From positions 1,488,001 through 1,552,000 of the forward strand of contig NZ_JAJFZL010000001.1 in the NCBI RefSeq assembly GCF_020733635.1: DNA of 64,000 nt. The letters are read 5' to 3'. This document shows positions 31,831-39,781 of the stretch, piece by piece. A model generated the notes under the pieces. The model saw only the letters and a program-made list of their open reading frames with translations, searched no databases and was not told the origin of the DNA. Position numbers and translations under genes: made by a program. Source of the stretch: Nocardia spumae (GTDB lineage Bacteria; Actinomycetota; Actinomycetes; Mycobacteriales; Mycobacteriaceae). The first letter of the stretch is position 1, and each line of letters starts with the position of its first letter.

Positions 31831-33045
31831 GTGACCAGGACATTCGAAATGACCGACGAAACAATCGGCGACCGAATCAAGCGATTCCGCGGAAAAGCCT
31901 TCACACAGAAGGAACTAGCCGAGGCCGCAGAGGTCTCGACTGACCTCATCTCCAAGCTGGAGCAGAACAAGAGGGAGAGGACGTCGCTGACGTCGCTGCG
32001 CAAGATCGCCCGCGCATTGGACATCGACGTAGCCGAACTGGTCGGCAAGCGCTCCGGCGTTCCGACAGGCAACTTCGACGCCGGCGTGGTCGCGATCCGC
32101 CAAGCACTCTCGTCCGTAGATGACCTCATCGACGACTCCATCGACGACACCGAGCCATTGAGCCTGGACCAGGCGCAACGCGAGGTGTCCTACGCGTGGG
32201 GATCGTATTGGTCGGGCCGCTACGAACAACTGTCCGCGATCCTGCCGCCGGGCATCACCCGCCTGCGCGCTACCGCGGGGAACGTCGCGGTCGATGAGAC
32301 GCCGCGCGCGAACGAGTTGTACGCGTGGATGCTGTGGGTATCAGCTTGCACGCTGGTGCATCTCGGGCAGAACGATCCAGCGTGGATGGCGATCCGGCAG
32401 GCGTTAGCCGCGGCGGAGAAGGGCAACGACCCGTTCCTCGAGGCCACCATCCGGGGCAGTGTCGGCTGGCAGCTGCTCGTGCAGGGCCGGTACGAGGAGT
32501 CGCGGCGCGTGGTGCTGAAAGCGGCCGCCGACATCGAGCCGAAGGGCGATGTGCCGCAACAGCATCTGGCTGTGCACGGCAGCCTCCTACTGCAGGGGGC
32601 GACCGCGGCAGGTCGCGACCTGAATATCGGCGAAGCGCTCAACCTGGCCGAGGCGGCTGGAGAGGTGGCGTCACGGCTTCCTGGTGACACGAACTGGTAC
32701 GAGTGCAATTTCGGGCAGTCCCAGGTGGTGATGCAGCGCGTGGACATCGAGGTGTCCAACGAGCGATTCCCGGAGGCGCTGAAGGTCGCGAAAACGATGC
32801 CGAACCGTGGGACCGGGCTGACGAAGGTGTCGCGGGCGCGGCATCTACTCGATCAGGCGTCGGCCGCGGTGAACATGGGCAAGTATCAGCAGGCGCTGGA
32901 CATGCTGCTCACCGCGGAGCAGATCGGCGGTACGGAGTGGGCGCGATACCAGACTCTGTTGAAGACGGTGACCGCGGAGCTGCTGGAGAACGACCGGCAC
33001 AGCACCCTGCGGGACTTCGCCCACCGTATTGGGGTTACCGGCTGA
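31831..33045 (+). CDS. XRE regulator with TPR-type sensor domain
   Basis: 404 residues from GTG 31831 (AAGGGG ten bases upstream); ATG 31849 is an alternative. Residues 10-68 are a classical XRE/Cro helix-turn-helix (IGDRIKRFRGKAFTQKELAEAAEVSTDLISKLEQNKR, LTSLRKIARALDIDVAELVG). Residues 110-390 are helical TPR-like repeats (AWMAIRQALAAAEKG, LLVQGRYEESRRVVLKAAAD, LDQASAAVNMGKYQQALDMLLTAEQ). Architecture equals that of the RRNPP peptide-sensing regulators and of nocardial/streptomycete XRE-TPR proteins paired with DUF397. It should control the divergent cassette through the palindrome upstream. The signal is unknown. Confidence 0.85.
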   Translation: MTRTFEMTDETIGDRIKRFRGKAFTQKELAEAAEVSTDLISKLEQNKRERTSLTSLRKIARALDIDVAELVGKRSGVPTGNFDAGVVAIRQALSSVDDLIDDSIDDTEPLSLDQAQREVSYAWGSYWSGRYEQLSAILPPGITRLRATAGNVAVDETPRANELYAWMLWVSACTLVHLGQNDPAWMAIRQALAAAEKGNDPFLEATIRGSVGWQLLVQGRYEESRRVVLKAAADIEPKGDVPQQHLAVHGSLLLQGATAAGRDLNIGEALNLAEAAGEVASRLPGDTNWYECNFGQSQVVMQRVDIEVSNERFPEALKVAKTMPNRGTGLTKVSRARHLLDQASAAVNMGKYQQALDMLLTAEQIGGTEWARYQTLLKTVTAELLENDRHSTLRDFAHRIGVTG

Positions 33046-33093
33046 TCGGGCGGTAGGATTGCGGGTGCATCTTCCGATAAGGTGCCCCATCAG

Positions 33094-33129
33094 CGAAACG
33101 GCCAGGACCATTGGTCCGGGCCGATTTCG
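33094..33129. terminator. Terminator between convergent genes
   Basis: CGAAACGGCC on the left pairs imperfectly with GGCCGATTTCG on the right around an inner perfect GGACC/GGTCC stem, followed by TTTCGTTGT. It ends the XRE-TPR transcript and possibly the convergent minus-strand gene. Confidence 0.6.
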
Positions 33130-33174
33130 TTGTATCGAGCCGTTACTGGCGTGTCCTCGTGTCGCGCGCCTCGA

Positions 33175-33525
33175 TCACTTCGCTGACGCCGCGGCCGAGG
33201 CGGCCGAGCGGGGTTCCCCAGGTTGCGAACATGGCGTAGGTGCTGTTGTTGGGAAAGTCCCTCGCTCCGATGTCGATCGAATCCTGACGTCCTGCGCGGC
33301 GCGGGTCGCCACGTCCAGCGCAGTGCGGGCGGCATCGTATTCGGCTCGGAGACGTTCGACGTATCCGTTCCAGGGCTGCCCGTACTGGTCGGGTCCGCGG
33401 CGTATCGGCGCCAGGGGCAGGGCGCGCTGCCATGCCTGATGGGCGCGGCGTTCGGTTTTCGCGGCGGCGATCCACTCCATCAGGATTGTGCCGGTGGTGG
33501 CCGGTGTCTGGTCGATGGCGGTCAC
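33175..33525 (-). CDS. Unknown protein coupled to glycine-zipper gene
   Basis: 116 residues from GTG 33523-33525, which overlaps the stop of the upstream glycine-zipper gene (GTGA). N-terminal helical part (GTILMEWIAAAKTERRAHQAWQRALPLAP) then WNGYVERLRAEYDAARTALDVATRAAQDVR, a helical hairpin, and a Pro/Ser/Ala-rich tail. No signal peptide. The tight coupling implies function together with the secreted partner, for example as an immunity or delivery factor, but that is only a guess. Confidence 0.55.
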   Translation of the reverse strand: MTAIDQTPATTGTILMEWIAAAKTERRAHQAWQRALPLAPIRRGPDQYGQPWNGYVERLRAEYDAARTALDVATRAAQDVRIRSTSERGTFPTTAPTPCSQPGEPRSAASAAASAK

Positions 33526-33860
33526 TTCGCGAACCCGTCGCTGAAGGCGACACCGGCGCCGATGCCGTATCCGACCGCGGCACCGGTGATGATGCCGATC
33601 GCGGCCCCGGCGGGGATGGTGACCGGGCAGGCGAGACCGACGGTCGGGGCGCACAGGATCGCACCGACACCGGCTCCGGCGACACCGCCGACGATCGCGC
33701 CACCGAGCATCCCGCCGGACAGGGCGACCGACAGCTCGACCGGATCGGGCAGCGCCACCGGGGTAGCGGCGGGTTCGGTGGGGGCGGCCTGGGCGATACC
33801 GGCGGCCGGGACGGTAGCGGCGGCAGCGACGATGGCAGCAGCGATGACCTTGCGGAACAT
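33522..33860 (-). CDS. Small secreted glycine-zipper protein
   Basis: 112 residues from ATG 33858-33860 with AGGAGA upstream. A Sec signal peptide (FRKVIAAAIVAAAATVPAAGIAQA, cleavage after AQA) is followed by a short Pro-rich linker and two glycine-zipper membrane hairpins (GGMLGGAIVGGVAGAGVGAI and GAAIGIITGAAVGYGIGAGV) flanking a CAPTVGLACPV loop whose two Cys may form a disulfide. The design is that of a pore-forming or membrane-inserting peptide. A second protein of the same style lies at 37543-38241. Confidence 0.7.
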   Translation of the reverse strand: MFRKVIAAAIVAAAATVPAAGIAQAAPTEPAATPVALPDPVELSVALSGGMLGGAIVGGVAGAGVGAILCAPTVGLACPVTIPAGAAIGIITGAAVGYGIGAGVAFSDGFAK

Positions 33861-34014
33861 GGGGTTTCTCCTGGCTGTGGATTTTGCGTGGTGGAGGGAA
33901 CTTGAGGCGTGGACTCGTTCGTTAATGGGACATAACGGACCCTTCCTGTGAGCCCGTTCGATTGATCGTGCAGGTAGCATGCGAATCGGGCATCGACCTA
34001 AGGAGAAGCGACAG

Positions 34015-34878
34015 ATGCGTGCTTCACGCACTACCAGCAACCCGATCTTCAAGAACCTGCCGCAACAACAAGGCGGTGGATACGCGGGATTCGGTTCGGC
34101 GGCTGCGGGCGCCGGGCAATTCGCGCAGTACGGCCAGCAGCAGAATCCCTACGACGTCCAGCAGCCCTATCAGCAGGCCCCGGCCACCCGGCCGATGACC
34201 ATCGACGATGTCGTCACCAAGACCGGCATCACACTCGGTGTGGTCACCCTGGCCGCGATCATCGCCTACGGTGCGACGGCCGCCAATCACTCCCTCGCCC
34301 CGCTGTTCGTGATCGTCGGTGGTCTGGTCGGCTTCGTGCTGGTCATGGTCGCCACCTTCGGCCGCAAACAGGACAACAAGGCCATCGTGCTCAGTTACGC
34401 GGCCGCCGAGGGCCTGTTCCTGGGCGCGCTGTCGTTCATGTTCACCAACGTCGAGTTCGGTGGCGTCGGCGGCGGCGGTCTGATCGCGCAGGCGGTCCTG
34501 GGCACCTTCGGTGTGTTCTTCGGCATGCTGGTGGTCTACAAGACCGGAGCCATCCGGGTCACCCCGCGCTTCACCCGCATGCTGGTCGGCGCCATGATCG
34601 GCGTCATCGTGCTGATGCTGGGCAACCTGGTCGCCGCCTTCTTCACTCCCGGCGGATTCGGCCTGCGTGACGGCGGCACCATCGCGATCATCTTCAGCCT
34701 GGTCTGCATCGCCATCGCGGCGTTCAGCTTCCTGCTGGACTTCGACGCCGCCGACCAGCTGATCCGGGCCGGTGCGCCGGAGAAGGCCGCGTGGGGCGTG
34801 GCCCTGGGTCTGACCGTCACCCTGGTCTGGCTGTACCTCGAGATCCTGCGTCTGCTGAGTTATCTGCAGAACGACTGA
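34015..34878 (+). CDS. Bax inhibitor-1/YccA family membrane protein
   Basis: 287 residues from ATG 34015 with AAGGAGAAG upstream. A Gln/Tyr-rich cytosolic start (QFAQYGQQQNPYDVQQPYQQAP) precedes seven predicted membrane helices with the family's signature near the end (FDAADQLIRAGAPEKAAWGVALGLTVTLVWLYLEILRLL). BI-1/TMBIM proteins act as membrane calcium leak channels in other bacteria. It is the first clearly host-type gene after the prophage and accessory strip, and ends in a strong terminator. Confidence 0.88.
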   Translation: MRASRTTSNPIFKNLPQQQGGGYAGFGSAAAGAGQFAQYGQQQNPYDVQQPYQQAPATRPMTIDDVVTKTGITLGVVTLAAIIAYGATAANHSLAPLFVIVGGLVGFVLVMVATFGRKQDNKAIVLSYAAAEGLFLGALSFMFTNVEFGGVGGGGLIAQAVLGTFGVFFGMLVVYKTGAIRVTPRFTRMLVGAMIGVIVLMLGNLVAAFFTPGGFGLRDGGTIAIIFSLVCIAIAAFSFLLDFDAADQLIRAGAPEKAAWGVALGLTVTLVWLYLEILRLLSYLQND

Positions 34879-34893
34879 TCTCACACTCCACAA

Positions 34894-34929
34894 CGAACAG
34901 GTGGCTGCCACACGGCAGCCACCTGTTCG
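34894..34929. terminator. Perfect 16-bp terminator hairpin
   Basis: CGAACAGGTGGCTGCC (34894-34909), loop ACAC, and its exact complement (34914-34929). It serves both the BI-1 gene and the convergent oxidoreductase gene ending at 34963. Confidence 0.75.
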
Positions 34930-34962
34930 CGTTCACGGCCTACTCGGGGAGCCGGTGCGCGA

Positions 34963-35850
34963 TCACGCTGCCGTCTCCGCGACGAAGTCGGCCGCGTGGC
35001 GACGCGCGAAATCCGCGAACGTCGTCGGTTCGATACCGAACTCGTGATGGGTGGACAGGTCCACCCGGCAATCCGGCGAGGCGAGCCGGCCGCGATAGAT
35101 CTCGTCCAGCAGGTCCACCACCTCCGGCGGCAGTCCCTCAGCGGTGTGCAGCGCGCGTTTCTGCTCGGATGTCACCTCCTCGTAGCGGAACGTCCGGCCC
35201 GTGGCGGCGCTGATCCGATCGGTGATCTCCGACATGTTCAGCCCTTCGGGCCCGGTCATGTCGAATGCCCGGCCCTCGATGCCCTGGGCCCCCATCATGG
35301 CCACCGCCACCCGCGCGATATCGACGATATCGACCGGCGCGAGCCTGCTCTGCCCGATCGGCATGACCAGCGCCCGGCGTCGCGGGTCCACTCCGGTCAG
35401 CGTGCCAGGGAGATAGAGCTGCATGAACTGGCTGGGCCGCAGATGTGTCCACGCCAGTCCGGAATTCTCCAGGTACTTCTCGATCTCGAGATGCCAGCGG
35501 GTACCGCGGAAGGCGTGCGGATCGAAGTCGGTGCTTGATTCCTTCCCGCTGAACTTGACGATATGCCGCACCCCGGCCGTGGCGGCGGCATCGATGAAGC
35601 GGCATTGCGTCTCCACCATGTCGCCGCGTGGTGAGGAGATCATCAGCACGCGATCGATATCGCGGAGGGCGGTCCTCAGCGATTCGGGTACGGCCATATC
35701 GCCACGCACCACCTCGACGGTCGGGAGGTCACCCAGCCAGAGTGCGGCGGCGGGGTCGCGGACGAGGACCCGGACCGGAACCTCCCGACGCGCGAATTCG
35801 CGGACGACGATCGAGCCCGCACGGCCCGTGACACCGGTCAGCAGATGCAT
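34963..35850 (-). CDS. NmrA-type NAD(P)-binding oxidoreductase
   Basis: 295 residues from ATG 35848-35850 with AGGAGAAG upstream. Rossmann start LLTGVTGRAGSIVVREFARR (GxxGxxG), then FSGKESSTDFDPHAF, THLRPSQFMQLYLPG and GRAFDMTGPEGLNMSEITDRISAATGR, the layout of NmrA/SDR-a atypical reductases. No clear catalytic YxxxK pair. It is the last gene of a three-gene operon, overlapping the sigma-factor gene by 13 bases, so it is probably a target or modulator of that sigma factor. Confidence 0.8.
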   Translation of the reverse strand: MHLLTGVTGRAGSIVVREFARREVPVRVLVRDPAAALWLGDLPTVEVVRGDMAVPESLRTALRDIDRVLMISSPRGDMVETQCRFIDAAATAGVRHIVKFSGKESSTDFDPHAFRGTRWHLEIEKYLENSGLAWTHLRPSQFMQLYLPGTLTGVDPRRRALVMPIGQSRLAPVDIVDIARVAVAMMGAQGIEGRAFDMTGPEGLNMSEITDRISAATGRTFRYEEVTSEQKRALHTAEGLPPEVVDLLDEIYRGRLASPDCRVDLSTHHEFGIEPTTFADFARRHAADFVAETAA

Positions 35851-36842
35851 TCTGTTCTCTTCTCCTGTAGTGGAACGAGGTTCGGTTCGGGATCGGCCGG
35901 TGCCAGGTGGGGCAGTCCGACCTTCGGAAACAGCGCGGGGTCGTGAATCATGTCGATTCGAGCGACGCCGGCCGGACCGACGGTGAGCAGTTGCAGTGCG
36001 TGCGCGCGATGTACGCCACCATGGCCGCGGGTATAGAGGCCGAAGGCCGGTTGGCCGTTCGCGGCGGCCGGCACCAAACGCTGGGCATCGGAGTCGAGAA
36101 GGCGGGTCCGCAGAAAACGGCCGATGTGCTCGCGGCCCAGGAACCAGGACGGCACCGGGGGCATCTCGAGCACCGCGTCCTCGGCGAGGATGTCCATCAG
36201 CCCGTCGACATCGGCGCGCGCGAAGGCGGTGGCGTAACGGTCGAGCAGGATGCGGCGCCGGGGATCGTCCGGTTCGGTGAGGTCGTAGCCGTGGGGTGCG
36301 GCCTTGGCCAGGTGCGCGCGAGCACGTTGCAGTGCGCTGTTCACCGCCGCGGTGGTGGTGCCCAGCAGATCCGCCACCTCGTCGGCGCGAAACATCAGCA
36401 CCTCGCGCAGAATCAGCACCGCGCGCTGGCGCCCCGGAAGATGTTGCAGCGCGGCGATGAAGGCCAATCGCGTGGTGTGGCGGGCCGCGGCCACCTCGGC
36501 CGGATCCAGTGCGCTGTCGGATACCGGTTCCACCCAGGCGATTTCGGCGCGGCGCGGTGGTAGCGGCCCGGTCGGTTCGGTCACCGGAGGACCGAGCCCC
36601 GACGGGTAGGCCCGTCGCGCGCGCCGCTGGATGGCTTGCAGACAGGCCCGGGTCGCGATCCGGTACAGCCAGGTTCGCAGTGCCGCCCGGCCCTGAAAAT
36701 TGTCGTAGCCGCGCCATGCGCGCAGATAGGTTTCCTGTACCGCGTCGTCGGCGTCGTGGGGTGAGCCGAGCATGCGGTAGCAGTAGGTGAACAGCTCGGT
36801 CCGGTACCGCTGCGCGGCGATATCGAACGGTTCGTCGATCAC
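35838..36842 (-). CDS. ECF sigma factor with C-terminal SnoaL-like domain
   Basis: 334 residues from GTG 36840-36842. Sigma region 2 lies at residues 8-75 (RYRTELFTYCYRMLGSPHDADDAVQETYLRAW) and region 4 at about 130-185 (LPGRQRAVLILREVLMFRADEVADLLGTTTAAVNSALQRAR). Residues 195-330 form a SnoaL-like fold (LLDRYATAFARADVDGLMDILAEDAVLEMPP). ECF factors with a SnoaL extension are usually not controlled by an anti-sigma factor; the extension senses the signal. The gene before it also contains SnoaL-type sequence and overlaps by four bases. Confidence 0.85.
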   Translation of the reverse strand: MIDEPFDIAAQRYRTELFTYCYRMLGSPHDADDAVQETYLRAWRGYDNFQGRAALRTWLYRIATRACLQAIQRRARRAYPSGLGPPVTEPTGPLPPRRAEIAWVEPVSDSALDPAEVAAARHTTRLAFIAALQHLPGRQRAVLILREVLMFRADEVADLLGTTTAAVNSALQRARAHLAKAAPHGYDLTEPDDPRRRILLDRYATAFARADVDGLMDILAEDAVLEMPPVPSWFLGREHIGRFLRTRLLDSDAQRLVPAAANGQPAFGLYTRGHGGVHRAHALQLLTVGPAGVARIDMIHDPALFPKVGLPHLAPADPEPNLVPLQEKRTECIC

Positions 36843-37468
36843 CGGGACATCCGGGCGGTATCGAAAACCACGGTGTCGGCGGCGATCCTCCCGCCGTGGA
36901 CGGTGAGGTGATCGACCGTGCGCACGGTGCCGAAGGGATCGGTGTGCATGTCGTAGACGACCAGCGCGCGTTCGTCGTCACCGAACGCGTCGATGATCTC
37001 CACCCCCGTCACCGCGCCGGCGAACTCCGCGATCGTGGCGGCGACGGCCGAGGCGCCGATGAGGTGTACACGGGGACTGTCGAATACGACATCGTCGTGC
37101 AGGAGCGCCGTCACCGCCGTCAGGTCCCGGCGCCCGATTGCCTCGATGAACGCCACCGCGACGGGAACACTCGCCGCGACCGGCCGATAGGACCCGATCA
37201 CCGCCGCGGTGTCCACTTCGGGATCGCTCACTACGCGGGACGCGATATCGCGCTGAAATCGATCGAATGCGCTGAAGGCGGCCAATGCTCCGTCCGCGGC
37301 GGTCGCCGTGTGCACGAACCGGCCCGTATCGCCCAGTTCGAAGGCGGAGTAGCTCAGTTCCGCCGGCTGTTCACGATGAAGCTGGGCGAAGACCTCCTCG
37401 ATCAGGCGCCGGTTCTCCACTGTGGCGTCGTCTCGGGTCCGGTATCGCACCATTACTGTTCTGTTCAC
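36839..37468 (-). CDS. Monooxygenase-like plus SnoaL-like two-domain protein
   Basis: 209 residues from GTG 37466-37468 with GGAGGAG upstream. Residues 1-95 match an ABM-type dimeric alpha/beta fold (MVRYRTRDDATVENRRLIEEVFAQL, SAFELGDTGRFVHTA). Residues 100-209 are a SnoaL-like fold (AFIEAIGRRDLTAVTALLHDDVVFDSPRVHLIG, DHLTVHGGRI). It is the first gene of the ECF operon, and its SnoaL part resembles that of the sigma factor itself. It may sense or modify a small molecule. Confidence 0.75.
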   Translation of the reverse strand: MNRTVMVRYRTRDDATVENRRLIEEVFAQLHREQPAELSYSAFELGDTGRFVHTATAADGALAAFSAFDRFQRDIASRVVSDPEVDTAAVIGSYRPVAASVPVAVAFIEAIGRRDLTAVTALLHDDVVFDSPRVHLIGASAVAATIAEFAGAVTGVEIIDAFGDDERALVVYDMHTDPFGTVRTVDHLTVHGGRIAADTVVFDTARMSR

Positions 37469-37542
37469 GTCGAACTCCTCCGAATCTGTACCGTCATCGA
37501 TATAGATCCGGAGGAGGACGCAAACTCATCGCGTCACGGCGG

Positions 37543-38241
37543 TCACTTCGCCGGAAGAGGCGAATTGATGGTGGTGAAATACTGGACCGCCGCCATGATC
37601 GCCGCGGGAGCCGTGACCAGGAGCTGTCCGGCGACAGTGCCCAGGGCGCCCACCGCGATGACGCCGCCGAGGCAGCCCACCGCCGCGGCCGGAATGAACG
37701 GACCGAACATGCCGACGATCGTGGCGGCCGCGACCGTCGCGCCGGCGATACCGCCGAGGACGCAACCACCGGCGGCGCCGGTCAGGCCGCCGACCAGGGT
37801 GCCCAGGGTCGCGCCCATCAGGATCGTGCTCGACAGCCGATTCCACGCGGCCTGTTCGCGGTCGTAGGGGGTCTTCCACGGGGCGGTGTCGTCGTAGGGG
37901 AGCGCGACCGGTCGATAGGCGGCGTGCGCGAGATCGAAGCGCGGGGTCAGCGTTGCCGTTCGCCCGGCGATATCGGCGTCGATCGGGAAGACGAAATCAT
38001 CGACGCGGAACGACAGATCGGTGCCGGCCAGGACGGTGCCGTCGGCCGCTTCGACTTTGAATACGCCGCCGTCGTTCACCAGCGAACCGGAGTCCGTCGT
38101 GACGATGGTGTCGGTGGGGGACGTGGTCGCGGTGTAGTTGACCGCCGGGACGGGCGTCGTCGCGGATGCGGATCCGGTTGTGGCAACCGTAATTCCGACG
38201 GCAGCGACGAGCATGGAGCATGCCAGATTGATTTTCCTCAT
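37543..38241 (-). CDS. Secreted protein with C-terminal glycine zipper
   Basis: 232 residues from ATG 38239-38241. A signal peptide (MLVAAVGITVATTGSASA) is followed by a beta-rich domain (VNYTATTSPTDTIVTTDSGSL, VFKVEAADGTVLAGTDLSF, AYRPVALPYDDTAPWKTPYDREQAAWNRLSS) and a glycine-zipper membrane region of about 80 residues (ILMGATLGTLVGGLTGAAGG, GCVLGGIAGATVAAAT). Proteins of this form are frequent in Nocardia and their role is unknown; membrane insertion or pore formation is plausible. Related in design to 33522-33860, but with an added extracellular domain. Confidence 0.7.
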   Translation of the reverse strand: MRKINLACSMLVAAVGITVATTGSASATTPVPAVNYTATTSPTDTIVTTDSGSLVNDGGVFKVEAADGTVLAGTDLSFRVDDFVFPIDADIAGRTATLTPRFDLAHAAYRPVALPYDDTAPWKTPYDREQAAWNRLSSTILMGATLGTLVGGLTGAAGGCVLGGIAGATVAAATIVGMFGPFIPAAAVGCLGGVIAVGALGTVAGQLLVTAPAAIMAAVQYFTTINSPLPAK

Positions 38242-38443
38242 CTGATTACTTCTTTCTTGTTACCGAAAATTCGATCCGTTTTCGGCATCGACAAATAAAC
38301 CCGACTCGGGAGAAAACGGGTTGTTGTGAAATTGTGCTACGGAATCATCACTATGAGTGGCGACGATGGTGCGATTCGAATATCGCTGAGATCGGTATGA
38401 ATGGAGTTCCGGTTGTGTCGCCGCGGGTGAGCGAAACGCGCCG

Positions 38444-39751
38444 TCAGGTGGTCGCGGGGAGCCCGTCTTCGGTCGCGGAGTGGGTCGGTGTCCCGGTCAT
38501 GGATCGACGCCGTGGTTCCTCGGCGAACAGCAGCAGGGCGAGCGAGCCGATCAGGCACAGCGCCGACATCGCGATGAATCCGCCGTCGTAGGTGCCGGTG
38601 CGGTCCACGATGAAGCCCATGACCGACGGGGCGATGATTCCGGCGAGTGCGAAACACGCGTCCGCGAATCCCGCCGCCGTGCCCGGTTGTGCCGGTGCGG
38701 CGTCGATGGCCGCCACCCACCAGATGCCGCCGGTGACGAATCCGAATCCGACGCCGGCGGAAATGCAGATCAAGGCCACCGTCAGATTGCCGCGCACCAC
38801 GAGGATCGGCAGGATCGAGGCGCCGGCCAGCAACAGCGCCACGCCGATGATGACGAACCGGGACCGAATACTGTGGGTGCGCTTGTAGACGCGATCGACC
38901 ACGATTCCGCCGATGGCCGCGCCCACCACGCCGGCCGCCCAGGGAGCGACGGAGAACGCTCCGACCGCCTTGATCGACAGGTCGAACTCACCCTGCAGAT
39001 ACTGCGGGAGCCAATACATGAAGGCCCAGAACATGAATCCCCAGGAGAAGTAGCCGAGACCGACCAGCCACAGATTGCGGTTGCGCAGGATCGCGCCCCA
39101 GTCCGTGCTCGACTCGTGACCGCTGTCCTCGCCCTCGTGTTGTCCGGCGCGGATGTAGCGAAGTTCCTCCTCGGAGACGAACGAGGCCTCACTCGGCGAA
39201 TTCCGCAACGTGGGGTAGGCGACGACCACCCAGACGGCTCCCGCGAGCGCGAGTACCCAGAACATTCCCTTCCACCCGGTCAGCGCGATCAGCTGGGTGA
39301 GGATCGGGCCGCCGATGAGCAGGCTGCCCGAGACGGCGACACCGCCGATGAGCGCCAGTGCCTTGCCGCGCTCCTGTGCCGGTAACCATCGACTGGCGAT
39401 TCGGGTGGCGGCCGGGAAGCAGGGGGCCTCACCGGAGCCGAGGATCAAGCGGAGCAGGATGAGCCCCATGAATCCACCGGCGAACGGTGTCAGTGCCGTC
39501 GCGGCGGCCCAGATGAACATTCCGGCGATGAGAATGCGGCGCGGGCCGAAACGGTCGACGAGGGGCCCCGAGAGCAGAGCGAAAAGCATGTAGCCGATCG
39601 AGAATGCGGAACTGATGATTCCGTAATTTCCGGGCGTTATTCCGAATTCATGTCTCAGGTCCCCGGCGGCGAATGAGATTGCGCTGCGGTCGATGTAGTT
39701 CACCACCACCAATCCCAGAATGATGGCAATAGTCAGCCAACGCGATTTCAA
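38444..39751 (-). CDS. MFS transporter, anion/cation symporter family
   Basis: 435 residues from TTG 39749-39751 with GAGGAG six bases upstream. Twelve membrane helices with early signatures IDRSAISFA and LLSGPLVDRFGPRRIL, LRLILGSGEAPCFPAATRIASRWLPAQERGKAL. The last phrase is typical of the ACS (ExuT/GudP/PhT-like) subfamily, which imports organic acids, often sugar acids or aromatic acids. It is the last gene of the leftward catabolic operon, so it probably imports the pathway's substrate. Confidence 0.88.
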   Translation of the reverse strand: MKSRWLTIAIILGLVVVNYIDRSAISFAAGDLRHEFGITPGNYGIISSAFSIGYMLFALLSGPLVDRFGPRRILIAGMFIWAAATALTPFAGGFMGLILLRLILGSGEAPCFPAATRIASRWLPAQERGKALALIGGVAVSGSLLIGGPILTQLIALTGWKGMFWVLALAGAVWVVVAYPTLRNSPSEASFVSEEELRYIRAGQHEGEDSGHESSTDWGAILRNRNLWLVGLGYFSWGFMFWAFMYWLPQYLQGEFDLSIKAVGAFSVAPWAAGVVGAAIGGIVVDRVYKRTHSIRSRFVIIGVALLLAGASILPILVVRGNLTVALICISAGVGFGFVTGGIWWVAAIDAAPAQPGTAAGFADACFALAGIIAPSVMGFIVDRTGTYDGGFIAMSALCLIGSLALLLFAEEPRRRSMTGTPTHSATEDGLPATT

Positions 39752-39781
39752 AGCGAACTCCTCGGATGAAGCTGTGGCGGG

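Noticed and set aside
29896..34014. Prophage right attachment site
   Set aside because: No integrase or tRNA gene lies in the window and the left end is missing, so no att direct repeat can be identified; the border is somewhere between lysB and the BI-1 gene.
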